This document shows positions 1 to 10,891 of a stretch of DNA of 64,000 nucleotides, in pieces. The notes beneath the pieces were generated by a model, which saw only the letters and a list, made by a program, of their open reading frames with translations, did no database searches and was not told the DNA's origin. The position numbers and the translations under genes were made by a program. The DNA comes from Tolypeutes matacus. Its lineage: Eukaryota > Chordata > Mammalia > Cingulata > Chlamyphoridae. Numbering within the stretch: the first letter of the stretch is position 1; each line of letters opens with the position of its first letter. The stretch spans positions 27,856,457 through 27,920,456 of the forward strand of contig JAKSZT010054304.1 of the NCBI GenBank assembly GCA_026826555.1, written 5' to 3'.

Positions 1-255
1 ACAGATAATAAAATCAAACTCAAATTAGGAAATAACAATGTTGAGGTGGTACCTTTTAAACGATTTGGAAGCAGCTTCATTTGTTTGAATGATAGTTAAT
101 ATATTAAGATTCTGAACCTTTGTATGAATTTAGAGTGAATATATATTATGCCATATCATTTCCCCCATCTAATTCTGATAACATTAGCCATGATGAATAC
201 TACCTGGAATAAATTAATCCATGCAGAAATTTTACTTTTTTATAATTTGTGTTTA

Positions 256-749
256 TGTGGTTATGGATTTAATTGTTTCACCCAAAAAGATAAGTTCAAA
301 TCATAAGTCCTGGTCACATGAAAGGAAATAGGGTCTTTAAAGGTGTTATCAGTTGAGATGGGGTCAAACTGGACTAGAGTGGGCCCTAATCCAATATGGC
401 TAGTGTCATTATAAGAGAGGAAATTTGGATGCATCCAGTAGGAGACAGAGAAAGAGAGAGAGAGAGAGACAGAGAGAGACACAGAGAGAGAGACAGAGAG
501 AGACACAGAGAGAGAAGAGAGAGAGAGAGGAGAGACTTGTGATAAGGTTAGAGATTGGGTTATATTACAAGCCAAAAAATACCAAGTATTGAGAGAAATC
601 CCCTGCCAAAAACCTTACAGACTGAAGAGGAAGCATGGCCCTCCTGGCAAGAATTTCTAGCCTTCAGAACAGTGAGAAAATAAATTTCTGTGTTTTTGAG
701 CCAACCAGTTTGTAGTACTTTGTTACGGCAGCTCTAGCAAACTAAGACA
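256..749 (+). repeat. MLT1-like (ERVL-MaLR) solo LTR
   Basis: The segment follows the order of an MLT1-type LTR: a start 'tgtggttatggattt', a central 'gggccctaatccaatatgg', 'cattataagagagg', then a 3' part with a polyadenylation signal in 'gagaaaataaatttctg' and an end 'gcaaactaagaca'. No internal retroviral sequence flanks it, so it is a solo LTR. The GA-rich stretch inside it is expanded into a microsatellite. I see no matching 5-bp TSD. A 104-residue minus-strand open frame over it is low-complexity and not a gene. Family naming is from recall of the consensus. Confidence 0.75.
443..534. repeat. (GA)n/(AGAGAC)n microsatellite
   Basis: About 90 bases of almost uninterrupted purines on the plus strand, built from GA dinucleotides and GAGAC/ACACAGAGAG units. 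It lies where MLT1 LTRs normally have a short GAGAC-rich segment, so it is probably an expansion of LTR sequence. Confidence 0.95.
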
Positions 750-754
750 CTTTT

Positions 755-2026
755 TTTTTTTTTTCCCCATAATGGGAATATCTTTTATTTCTGAACTGAA
801 ACCAAGTATCATTTGATACTTTTTCAAAATTCTCATTAGAAACAATTGATATTAATACTGAAAATAATATGATGTCCCTATACATCAGATCTCTGAAATT
901 ATTGTAAACCAATCTGCTAAAGGGAAATACCAAATATGGACTTTAAAGTCCAATGGCTCACATACAACCTTGCCTAACTAAGAGGGTGACCTCAGGTAGA
1001 ATTAGATAATGGCTACTTTTTTTCCTCATCCTCTCTGGAAGATCAATCCCTTTTGATTGTATGGACATTTAGTCCTATCCTCCCAAATCATGTCAATAGG
1101 TTTGCTAATTTGATTAGCATGATTGCTTTGTAATATAAGCAAACAAAATAGTTCATTTATTTAAAAATCATATATTTATTTTATTAAATTTTGACGTAAG
1201 ATTTTAGAGTGACTCCTGAAAAATCCTTCAAAAATGCTGAAGCATTTAGTGAGAAAATTTAACATTCTTAGCCCCTCATTATGCATTTGTTACATGCTAC
1301 ATTTCAGAAGACATTAAAGACATGAGAGGTGGTTCATGGCATTCCACTTTAATAAAATACACCTTTTTTTTCAATGTGCTTCATGTGTCAATAGAATTTT
1401 AGGTCAATATAATCAAATATACACACCATTGAATTATATTATATCAGGAATATATAATTGCAATTTGAATGAAATAAAAATAGATTTTCTTTGAAAGTTT
1501 ATAAAACTATCTTAGTACTAATATTTCTAGAGGTAAACAGGTCATTAAATTCTACAAAATAAAATATTGTCCCTGCAATTAATAGTTGTCCATTTTGTAT
1601 AACCTTCCAACCGAATTATAATGTTAATTTTCAAATACTATAGAAACACTGTTTTTAAAAAATAATCATGCCCCTGTTAAAAGCTACATTGCATTACAAA
1701 TGAGGTAAAATTCCTACTTAAATGTTAGTGTGGTAGGAGATGGTCATACACATATTACTAGTTTTCTAGTAAAAAACATCCCATGTAATTTTATAGGGAG
1801 AGCACAAGATCTAAACCACAATTCAATATTCTTAGATGCAGAGTTTAAGAACTTTACTATGAAATTTAATTTTTGTTTTGTTTGATTACATATAACAGAA
1901 AACCAAAGTTAAATTGCCTTAAACAATAGAATTTATTATTGGCTCAGGAATTTGAAACACCCTTAGTTACGGTAAGTTTTAGACATGGGTCAGTCCAGTA
2001 ATGGGATCTGTTTTAGATCTGCTGTC
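755..2026. other. No gene or recognised repeat
   Basis: AT-rich sequence starting with a poly-T run (751-766). No open frame above background, no splice-like structure and no repeat that I recognise. Confidence 0.6.
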
Positions 2027-2034
2027 CTCTATGG

Positions 2035-2227
2035 CAGGGGTTCTTAAACTTTTTTGTTCCACAGACCCCTTTGCCAGTCAGGTGAATACCATGGACCACT
2101 TACTAACTCCACACTATACTGTGTATTATTTAATAAATACATCACACCCCATAAACACATCCCCACAAGAATAATGTTTTTTTTTAATTTAAAATCAAGC
2201 TCACAGACCCCTGGTTAAGAACCCCTG
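2035..2227. mobile_element. hAT-Charlie type MITE (MER5-like)
   Basis: A 193-bp non-autonomous DNA transposon. It starts CAGGGGTTCTTAA and ends TTAAGAACCCCTG, a perfect 13-bp terminal inverted repeat. It is flanked by an identical 8-bp target-site duplication CTCTATGG at 2027-2034 and 2228-2235. Eight-base duplications and CAGGGG termini are typical of mammalian hAT-Charlie elements, and the inner 'cacagacccctttg' also fits that group. There is no coding capacity. Structure is directly seen; the exact subfamily is uncertain. Confidence 0.92.
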
Positions 2228-2235
2228 CTCTATGG

Positions 2236-5200
2236 GCTGGCTTATTTCTCAGGCATACTCATTGGAACAGCAACAATGGCTACTAACTTTCTTACTCATT
2301 TCCAGGAAGAAAGCAAGGATTTGCTGTTTGAGCTATAGAATCATCCTCCTAAACTTTGCTATTAGTGGGCAATTTAGCCCATAGGGACCACTCTAAAGCA
2401 ATTATGATAGGAAAAAGAATACTACTGCTGATTGGTTTAAATTAAGGGGCCCTTTTTTCTGACATAATCACTCTGGCCAGGGTAATAGCATTTCCCCACT
2501 GGCTTAAAACTCTAAGGAGCTGAAATGGGCTCAAAACATAATTAGATGAAATGAAACTTGAAGATAGCTGCAATATCCACATTAATGTGAAGAAAATATA
2601 CTGGGTGTTCCGCAGGAAATGTAAATAATGTTAGTTATAATTTTACAGCATATTAAATACCAGGAAATATAAAATCTATATTTATGTATCTGTGAGTATT
2701 CATGCATTTGCTTTGGGGATTAAAACTTGTCCTTCCCACTCATTGGGGAAAATAAATTTGTGACAACATGTTTCTTTACATAGATAGTATTGTTAAAAGG
2801 CATAAGGATTAATTTTTAAAAATTTATTGTTTTTTTCTGATAAAATAAATGGAAAACAATATGGAAATATGGAAATCAGTAAAGAATAAAATTAATATCA
2901 CAGTTAATTCAGACTTTCAGAATTTGATTTCTCAATATATAGATATGTTTTATTTTTGTCATTTTTCTATGATACATATAATTATAAAAATATAAAATAG
3001 ATTTGAAATCACATTGTAGAGTATATCTTTTGTGTAAGTTGTGCTTTCTTCACTTATAATATTACATCATTAACATCTGACATTGCCATTAAGTATTCTT
3101 TCAATATATTCCACATAAATGATTCATCAATGCATTTTTTTAAGGAATTTTATTACTAATTTCAAATATGTGTTTCCAGCTTAACCAAGTAATTTCTCAC
3201 TCTAGTTGCTTTCCATCTTAGTGAGAACCCTATTGAGACACAGGAATACTTTAGAAACCCTATTCTCATCTCTTTTGATGCTGATATATAACAATTTAGT
3301 AATTCTATCATTCACCTTGTGGATCAACTACATGCTATCCTGCAAATGCTTACAATTTTCTCTGTATGTCTGAGGTTAAAAAACAGAGGGCAAAAATTTC
3401 CATAGAGCACAGAAATTTACTATAGAGGCACTGGATTGGAGGAGGTAACAAAGGAGGAGAATGTGGAAAGAAGAAAGACATTAGGAGAAAATGTGATAAG
3501 ATGCCATAGTCTTCTGGAGAATATAACTCTAAATAGGAATCAGTGGTTTGAATCAACATTTAGTTTTTAGAATCCTAAAGTTTCTTTTCCTTCTAGATAA
3601 AAATCTGTAGAAGGCATTTTTTTTAATAACAAAAGCATAACATCCAAATATTGAAAACACATTTTACAATTTATAATTTTAAGCTTTTAAATTGATAGAT
3701 TTAAAAAATGATGATGGAAGGACAAACTAGAAATGATGCAAAAATAGAAGAAATTATTTTTTATTTTATTTATCAAAATAATATTAATATTGGTTACATT
3801 CTTATTTTATATGTTCAGAAACACCATGAATATATTTCATTGTAATATGAGGAAAGGATTTGCTTACATTTTCAATACATATTCTGGACCAGATATTTAT
3901 TGGGTGAGATTTAATATTCCATTCATTCTATGCTTTGGGGTAAAACAGTATAGTTTTATTTTTCTGCCTTTTTCAGTATCAAAATTGGCTGACAGAATAA
4001 ATAAAATACTTTGTTAAATTTCAAGGGAAAATTCAATATCAATTGTCAGTCTGAATGGCAACACATTTATCTTACAAGTTCATATGGTGAAGTGAAAATG
4101 GAAAAACAAGCCTGGTTACCAAATATGGATTTGTCAATTATGTGAAAGATACTCAAAAATATAAAGAAAAAGAATTGTAATTATCTGTGTTCAATATGAA
4201 AATTAATCTGTTTAAATTTCTCTTTTTGTTTCCCCAGCATCCTGTCCTTCTATCTGAATGAAGCAGCTACTTATAATTACATGCAGTGGTGCACAAGGTC
4301 CTCCTTTCTCCCTGATCCCGAGCTTTAATGAATTTCATTATTCTTTTTAATTTACATACTCTTGCAGAATAAAGATTCCCAAATCATTAACTAATTTGAT
4401 ATGTCTGAAATACCAATTCAATTGCCTGGTCCCTTGAGATTTTCAAATATCTTGTTCAAACACCTCTTAACTTAGTTTCTTAATTAGATACACCTTGATG
4501 GATGGGCTTTTATATCATACTCTCAGAGGGACAGTGAATCAGCCTAATTTTTATGACAATTTAGGAGACTTCGATTAAAAGTCATTTTAAACAACCAAGT
4601 CAGATTTTGCGAAGAAATATTCAGGGTCTTATGAACAAGTGTTTATTTTATGTGGATCTGAAATAGTGTGATAACTGTTAAAATGCTGAACATATTTTGT
4701 TAGTGGATAGTAAACATGGCTGAATAAGATCTAAAAACATGTATTGTTTGGTTATAAGAATAAATGCTACTGTGTGAACATAGGCATATAAAGAAAAGTG
4801 TTAAGGCATTAGGGATTGTCATAAACAATATGTGAAAATTGCAGCGATTTTCAGAGGATTTATTTTTTCTCCTTGTTTCTGAGGTTGGAAAGCATACAAT
4901 TCTTTCTATATCACTTCTTTTATTTTGATATTTACTTTTGCATCTAAAATGAACATAAATGAGTATGTCTATGATATAAAATAAGATGAAAAAGAATTTC
5001 GCATGTGTTTTGCCAAAAGTTGTCAATATCTTATAATCACATTATCATATCTGTGAAAACTTTGATAATATGATATATATCAAATATCAGAATTCTATTT
5101 TGTAGGTCATTTGTAAAAAAATCTGATTTAAGCTTGGAAATTTTTATGCATTTCAAAAGTTTTAATTTATTTTTGTTAATAAACTAGGTATCCTTAGTCA

Positions 5201-5341
5201 CCTAGAGGAACAAAACAGGCTATCTATAGTGTGATTTTATATAAATGAATGATTTAAATACACTAAAATTATAGAAATAATATTTTAGATGAATATTAAA
5301 AATATTAGTTTTGTTACATTATGCCATTTTATGAGTGCTTG
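2236..5341. other. No gene or recognised repeat
   Basis: About 3.1 kb of AT-rich single-copy-looking DNA. Open frames here (for example around 3350-3559, 3790-4017 and 4700-5026) have no protein-like composition or recognisable similarity. Confidence 0.6.
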
Positions 5342-5808
5342 TGTTGGGGATTGAATCATGCCCCCCTTAAAATTCATGTTCAGGGCTCAATACCTCAAAA
5401 TTCATGTCCTGTGGGTATGAACCCATTAGTAAATAGGATATATGAAGATGTTATTAGTTAAGGTGTGCCCAAATTGGGGGAATGCGGGCCTTAATTCAAT
5501 ATGGCTGAAGTCCTTATAAGGAAATTGGACCTGAAAAGAGAAGCCACGGGCCAGAGCCGAAAGTTGGAAATCAACAGTAATGGAACTGGAAGAGAGAGAA
5601 GACATCACCATGTGCATTGCCATGTGACAGACAAATTAAAGATCTGTGGTTAGCCTCAGAAAGCCACATTCTTCACGGACAAAGCATTGCCTTACTGATA
5701 CCTCAATTTTGGACTTCTCCTAGCCCAAAAGAGTGAGCCAATAAATTTTTCTGTTGTTAAGACAACCCATTGTATGGTATTTGTTTTAGCAACTAGGAAA
5801 TTAAAGCA
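5342..5808 (+). repeat. MaLR-like solo LTR (MLT1-related, lineage variant)
   Basis: Same architecture as MLT1-type LTRs: start 'tgttggggattgaatcatg', 'gtgggtatgaacccattag', 'ccttataaggaaattggacc', and a 3' end with 'ccaataaatttttctgttg' then 'agcaactaggaaattaaagca'. The phrases 'aaagccacattcttcacgg' and 'agcattgccttactgatacc' recur in the same order in the minus-strand LTR at 32891-33328, so both belong to one group, probably xenarthran-enriched. No TSD is evident. Confidence 0.65.
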
Positions 5809-8002
5809 GTCTGGCAAGGAGGAAACATTGAATTATGTGCTGAATGAAAGAATCTTAAAGTACATTTTTTTTGTCATCAGAATATCTACTAATCAGGGCA
5901 TACTTCTAGCATGGCAAGGAAATGTAGTTGTTATGAAGTGATGCATCTATTTTTAAAAGTCAAAGTAATTAAAACCACAAAAGCAATTATATTTGTTCAA
6001 TGTAGTTTTGTTCTGTGTAGTTTCTTCCTTCTAGCCCATATCTGGGAACATGCTGGTTTGTGGTAAAAGGCAATTAGTGATGACAGAACCCCATAATCCA
6101 TAATAATTTTTAAAGTTTCTTTTCAGAAGTGGCAGCCTTCAATTACACTCACATTCCATTGACCAAAAGAAGTCACATCATCAATGGATATATATGTATA
6201 TATTTAATGCCAGGCTCACTATAACCTAACAGTCTACTGTTCATGGTAATCAGTCAATGAGACATTATAATCCTCTCAAAGGAACAGGTAACTAAAGTCA
6301 GCATGAAGGGATGTGTAGACATTTTACAAAAAGTGGCAGCAGATATTTACAACAGTAATACTATATACTTTAGCCAGTATCACATCTCTGGGCAAATGGA
6401 GTGGACAAGATATTGAATTAAATTCAGAATTCTTATTAGGAAACATGTAGTAGAGACAAATCACACAATGCTGTCTTTGTAACTGTGAGACTATTTTCTG
6501 TATTTGTTATTTTAGAAAGTTATCAGCTTTGAAGGAATCTAATCAGTTTACCTGTTCTTACTCAATATATTGTGTGATTATGAACAATTACTAAATATTA
6601 TTTAGTAATAATGTAAATATTATTAAACATTACTGAAGTGCTGGTATTTAAGCACACATTTAGATTTTAAAATCTCATAGTTAAAACTTGTAATATTTTG
6701 AATTGTGTTGAAGAAAATTCATATTTAATTTTAAAATTTCTCAAGATTTTAGTTAATACTTGTAATCTCTATGATCTGAATAAGAGAGCTATAAATTCTA
6801 TTTAAATATTGAAGCATATTATAAATGTTATTGGCACAAAATTTACTTGAAATTTTCTTAGAGTATGTGTTACACATTTGCATTCCTCAATAATATTTAG
6901 ATAACTAAATTTCATAATTCTATTCAACAATAAAGTGTAATGAACACCATTTACACATGATATGGTGAGAGAGTCAGAGGAGGAAAATATAATCTTGGGC
7001 TTCCCTCAGCTACAGAAATGTTAATGGTGATTATCTTGATAACCATGACAAAAACTTGTGTGTGCATGTCATTAGATATTTTATTAGAGGAAATTGTCAA
7101 GAAAATTCAACTTCACTAAGTTCAAGAAAAATATGATTCCCTAGAACTTTTACAAATAAGAGAGCAGAAATGGTAAGTCTGGAAACTGAAGGCATGCAAC
7201 AGAACATTCACAATGAAAGTCCAACCCAGGAGACTGCTTGTGAATGATTTGTCATTGGCAATGTTTCTTTGTTGACTCTTCTTAAAATGACTACATGTTG
7301 AGATATTTTGTTGTATAACAATAAAACAGACAAATAAAAAATTGGCCATCTGTGGTATGAGCACTGACAGGGAGGGAGAACTCAATTTAGGCAGAGGCTT
7401 GATCAGTTAAAAAATCTTTGTGTGGTAGAAATAGAAATACTAGTGGTTTTTTGTTTTGTTTTGTTTTTTTTTTGTTTTTTTTGCTGTAAGTAAAAATTAG
7501 TCTTGTTGAACCAGTGAAAACTGATAAATATAAGATAACCTTGGTAGGCATGGGGAAATAAGGTCCTACAGAGAATCTAATGAAATATGACAAAACAATT
7601 ACTTTCATTTTCAATGTATTCCTTTCAAAAAGTAGGTGGATGCTAGATGGTTCCTGGAAGTTTTAGGTTCCTATAGAGATGATAACAGATGTTTTCTTAG
7701 GACTTCTTTATTTATAGAAAATCAACAGAATTACCCCATTTATAATAAAGTAAAAAGAGATGCTCAATAATTGTGAAAAAAGAAAAACAAACAAAAAAGC
7801 CAAAAAGTGATTCTGTCAACATAAAACTGATATAGGTGTCATAGTGAAATATGGAAATATTCTGTTCAATAATATAAATTGGCTTTAACTTTAGTCAGAC
7901 TGTCCTTGTCCCCAAATGACTGTTAATCCTCATAGATTTGGGTAACATGGAATTGACTAAGTATAAATGACATTATTGGACCTTAGCAAAACATTAAATA
8001 TA
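5809..8002. other. No gene; AT-rich, short palindrome and T-rich run
   Basis: No gene seen. It contains a perfect 23-bp palindrome at 6587-6609 and a (TTTTG)n-like run around 7445-7485. The rest is not recognised. Confidence 0.6.
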
Positions 8003-8415
8003 TGACAGTTTGAAGTTGTTTTAAGAATCCCGAAAAGGAAAGCTTATGTTTTTGAACTAATCCATTCCTGTGGTGATGAAACCCTTTTGAATGGACTACT
8101 TCAGTGAGGCATTACTCAGATTGAATCTCTGTCTTCTTGCTGGGTCTTATATAAACGGAGACACAGGAAAAAAAAAAAGGCTGGCATTTTTGATCCTACT
8201 ATGTGAGAGAAAAGAGAAAGTGGAGAGAGGAAGGACTCCAGGTTTACCTATAGCTGCAGAAAGGCAGAGAAGCTCAGAGAGACTGAGAGAGGAGGCCTGG
8301 AAAGAGACAAGCCCTATGCCTGCATGGCCACAAATGAGTTCCGGGAGACAGTAGGTTCGGGAGTGGAAGGCAGGGGTCTCAGCAGAGATTGGCCACCATC
8401 TTGCTTTGACAGCCT
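8003..8415 (+). repeat. Lineage-type ERV LTR (family X), 3'-truncated
   Basis: Starts 'tgacagtttgaagttg' and continues 'aatccattcctgtgg', 'actcagattgaatctctg', 'agagacaagccctatgcc' and 'ggccaccatcttgctttga'. The middle and late phrases are shared in the same order with 26540-27066 ('actcagattgaatccctg', 'gagacaagccctatgcc', 'atcatattgcttcaac'). The roughly 140 bp that end the other copy, including the AATAAA region, are missing. The LTR abuts L1 sequence instead, so it is truncated at the junction. Confidence 0.6.
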
Positions 8416-8421
8416 AGGCAC

Positions 8422-9112
8422 CATTCTACATTCCCAAGAACAATGAATAAGCATTCCTATCTCTCCACATCCTCTCCAAACACTTGTAGTTTTCTGTTTT
8501 TAATAGTGACCATTCTAATAGGTGTGAAATTATGTCTCATTATAGTTTTGATTTGCATTTCCCTAATAGCTAGCAATGTTGAACATCATTTCATGTGTTT
8601 TATTGCCATTTGTATATCCTCTTTGGAAAAACATTTATTCATGTCTTTTGCCCATTTTTAAACTGGGTCATTGATTTGCAGGATCTCCTTATATATCATA
8701 GGTATTAAACTCTTATTGGATATATGATTTCCAAATATTTTCTTCCATTAATTAGTCTGCCTTTTCACCTTCTTGACTAAGTCTATTGAAATAAAAAGGC
8801 ATTTAATTTTGAGAAGGTCCATTCAGCTATTTTTTCTTTCATTGCTCATGCTTTGGGTGTAAGGTCTAAGAACCTATCTCCTACCACAAAATCTTGATGA
8901 TGATTTTGTACATTTTCATCTAGGAGTGTTATGGTAATGCTTTTATATTTAGCTCTTTGATCCATATTGAGTTAATATTTGTATAAGTTGTGAGAAAGGG
9001 TCTTCCTTCATTCTTTTGGATATGGATATCCAGTTTTTCCATCACCATCTATTAAAGCAACTGCTCTGTCCCAGTTGATTGGGCATGGTAGCCTTGTCAA
9101 AAATTAATTGAC
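8422..9112 (-). pseudogene. L1-A ORF2 C-terminal part (first piece)
   Basis: Minus-strand L1 ORF2 sequence. It aligns by eye, segment by segment, with 14000-14720 of the better-preserved L1-C copy: 'ctccacatcctctccaaacac' against 'ctacatcctctccaacat', 'ttttgatttgcatttccct' in both, and 'tagccttgtcaaa' against 'tggccttgtcaaa'. It covers the region after the reverse-transcriptase core down to the Cys-rich end. Frames are broken throughout. It lacks a 3' UTR because the family X LTR lies directly at its 3' side. It continues after the SINE at 9533. Confidence 0.8.
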
Positions 9113-9532
9113 TGGTAGCAGATGTGGCTCAAGTGATTGGGTTCCCATCTACCATATAGGAGGTTCAGGGTTTAATTCCCGGGACCTCCTGGTGAAGGCA
9201 AGCTGGCCTACACAGAGTGCTGACCCATGCGGAGTGCTTGCCTGCGCAGGAGGGCTGGCCCACACAGAGAGCTGGTGTAGCAAGATGATGCAACAAAAAG
9301 AGACACAGAGGAGAGACAATAAGAGAGCAACAGACTAGGGAGCTTAAGTGACACAAGAGATTGAACATCTCTCTCCCACTCTGGAAGGTCCCAGGATTGG
9401 CTCCCAGTACCAACTGAAAGAGAAGACAAGCAGACACAGAAGAACACACAGTGAATGGGCACAGAGAACAGACAGCGAGCACAAAAATAATGAGGGAGGG
9501 GGAATAAATAAAGAAATAAAGAAATCTTTTTT
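9113..9532 (+). mobile_element. Full-length tRNA-derived SINE (DAS-like), two tRNA-like modules
   Basis: A 420-bp SINE inserted in L1-A. The duplication is AAAAATTAATTGAC at 9099-9112 and AAAAATCAATTGAC at 9533-9546 (13 of 14 identical). The 5' module has a pol III A-box-like 'gtggctcaagtgattggg' and a decayed B box 'cagggtttaattccc'. Further 3' there is a second tRNA-like unit (about 9340-9412) with 'gtgacacaagagattga' and 'caggattggctcccag'. It ends in an A-rich (AATAAAGA)-type tail. The family resembles the xenarthran DAS SINEs; that attribution is from memory. An open frame of 76 residues across it is fortuitous. Confidence 0.88.
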
Positions 9533-9766
9533 AAAAATCAATTGACCATGGGAATGAGTCTATATCTTATCCCTCAATTTGATTCCATTAATGTAAATGT
9601 TCATCTTTATGACAAAAACATGCTGTTTTGGCCACTGTATATTTGTAATATGCTTTAGGATCAGGAAGTGTGAGGCCATCAATTTCAGCCTTCTTTTCCT
9701 AAGAAATTTTTTGGCTATTTAGGGTCATTTACCCTTCCAAATAAATTTTTATTCAGATTTCCCAGA
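9533..9766 (-). pseudogene. L1-A ORF2 (second piece, after the SINE)
   Basis: Resumes the L1-A ORF2 interrupted by the SINE. It matches 14700-14935 of L1-C in order ('gattccattaatgt' against 'gttccattggtcag', 'ccactgtatatttgtaatatg' against 'tcactgtacctttttagtatg', 'tttggctatttagggtc' against 'tttggcaattcagggcc'). It stops at 'tttcccagattt', where the T-rich 3' end of L1-B begins. The next part of ORF2 in the same order appears at 19995. Confidence 0.78.
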
Positions 9767-10891
9767 TTTTTTTATTTTTTATTTTTAAAGAAGCTTTAGA
9801 TGACATAAATGTTACACAAAAAATATATGGGATTCCCATATACCCCACTCCCTCCCCCTGCCACACTTTTCCCCGTTAACATCTTTCATTGTGTGATACA
9901 TTTCATATAATTGATGAATGTATATTGAAGCATTGCTACTATCTATAGTCTATAGTTTGCATCATGGTTTACACTTTTCACTGCATTATTTACAGTTTTT
10001 AACAAATTATATAATGACCTATATCTGTCATTAAAATGACGTGTGGAACAAATCAAATATCCCAAAAATGCCCCATGCTACACCTATTCTTCCCTTTCCC
10101 TCCCCTTAGAACCTCTGGTGACTACTACCTTTATATCAATGTTATAAGTTCTTTCATTACTAGAGTTGTAGATACTCTCTTCATTTTTGGGAAGGGTGTT
10201 GTCCATCATTAGCCTTTTGTTAGTTGTCCTGGGTGAGTCCAATGAACTGAAGAGTAGGTGTTGGCTGCAACTCTGCTGAGATTCAGGGCTCAACCAGCAT
10301 ATGAACAGCCAGAAGATTTAAGTCTCTGGGACACATATATAATGGGTATAGTATTAATTATAGGTTCAAATAAAAGATACATAAAAGCCATGTGTAGGAA
10401 AATTATAAATGAGTCCAACTCTGACATATTGGGGGGATAAGTTATCATATATTCCAACGTAAGGCTCACTGACAGGATGCTGAATTCCTGGGGTTGTGTG
10501 CCCAGCCCATAGTGTCGAGATGTCTCTATAGCCCTCAGGAGCTCTCCTGCTTGAGGCACTGTATAATGTGGGAGTCAGTGAGATGGTCCTGAGACAAGTG
10601 TAATCTCTGGAATGACATCCCAACTCACTTTGAAATTTCTTAGGCATAAAAACTCATTCTATTTAATATTTTCCCTTTTAGTCAAGGTCTTTTTCCAACT
10701 GTATCACTAGCTGGTGCTTGGTAATAATCCCTTGGTGCTAAGGAGTTTTATCCACAGGATTCATGTCCCATACTGGGGGGAAGGTATTGAATTTATATGC
10801 TGAGTTTGGCTTAGAGAAAGGCCATATTTCAGCAACAAGATGGCTTTCAGGAGGTAAGTTTTAGGCAATATATAATAATAAGCTAAGTTTT
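9767..10891 (-). mobile_element. L1-B 3' UTR with T-rich (antisense poly-A) end
   Basis: Begins with a T-rich run, the antisense of an L1 tail, followed by 'gaagctttagatgacataaa', the 3' end motif shared with 11040, 13010 and 58320. Inside, it matches the L1-C 3' UTR in order: 'ggtgactactacc' region, 'gtgagtccaatgaactg', 'ggattcatgtcccatactgg', 'gctgagtttggcttagag'. It ends at 'aataagctaagtttt' (10877-10891), the left copy of the duplication around L1-C. Open frames here are not coding. Confidence 0.75.
10877..10891. repeat. Left TSD of L1-C
   Basis: AATAAGCTAAGTTTT, identical to 16760-16774. It flanks L1-C and has the length expected for L1 target-primed insertion. Confidence 0.85.

Noticed and set aside
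261..575. 104-codon minus-strand open frame
   Set aside because: It is a Ser/Leu-rich low-complexity translation of the GA microsatellite within an LTR.
2035..2227. microRNA hairpin
   Set aside because: The inverted repeat is only 13 bp at the ends of a 193-bp element with 8-bp TSDs, which is a MITE. The loop is far too long for a typical precursor.
9108..9545. Several overlapping open frames of 65-105 codons on both strands
   Set aside because: They are translations of a SINE, which is pol III-derived and non-coding.
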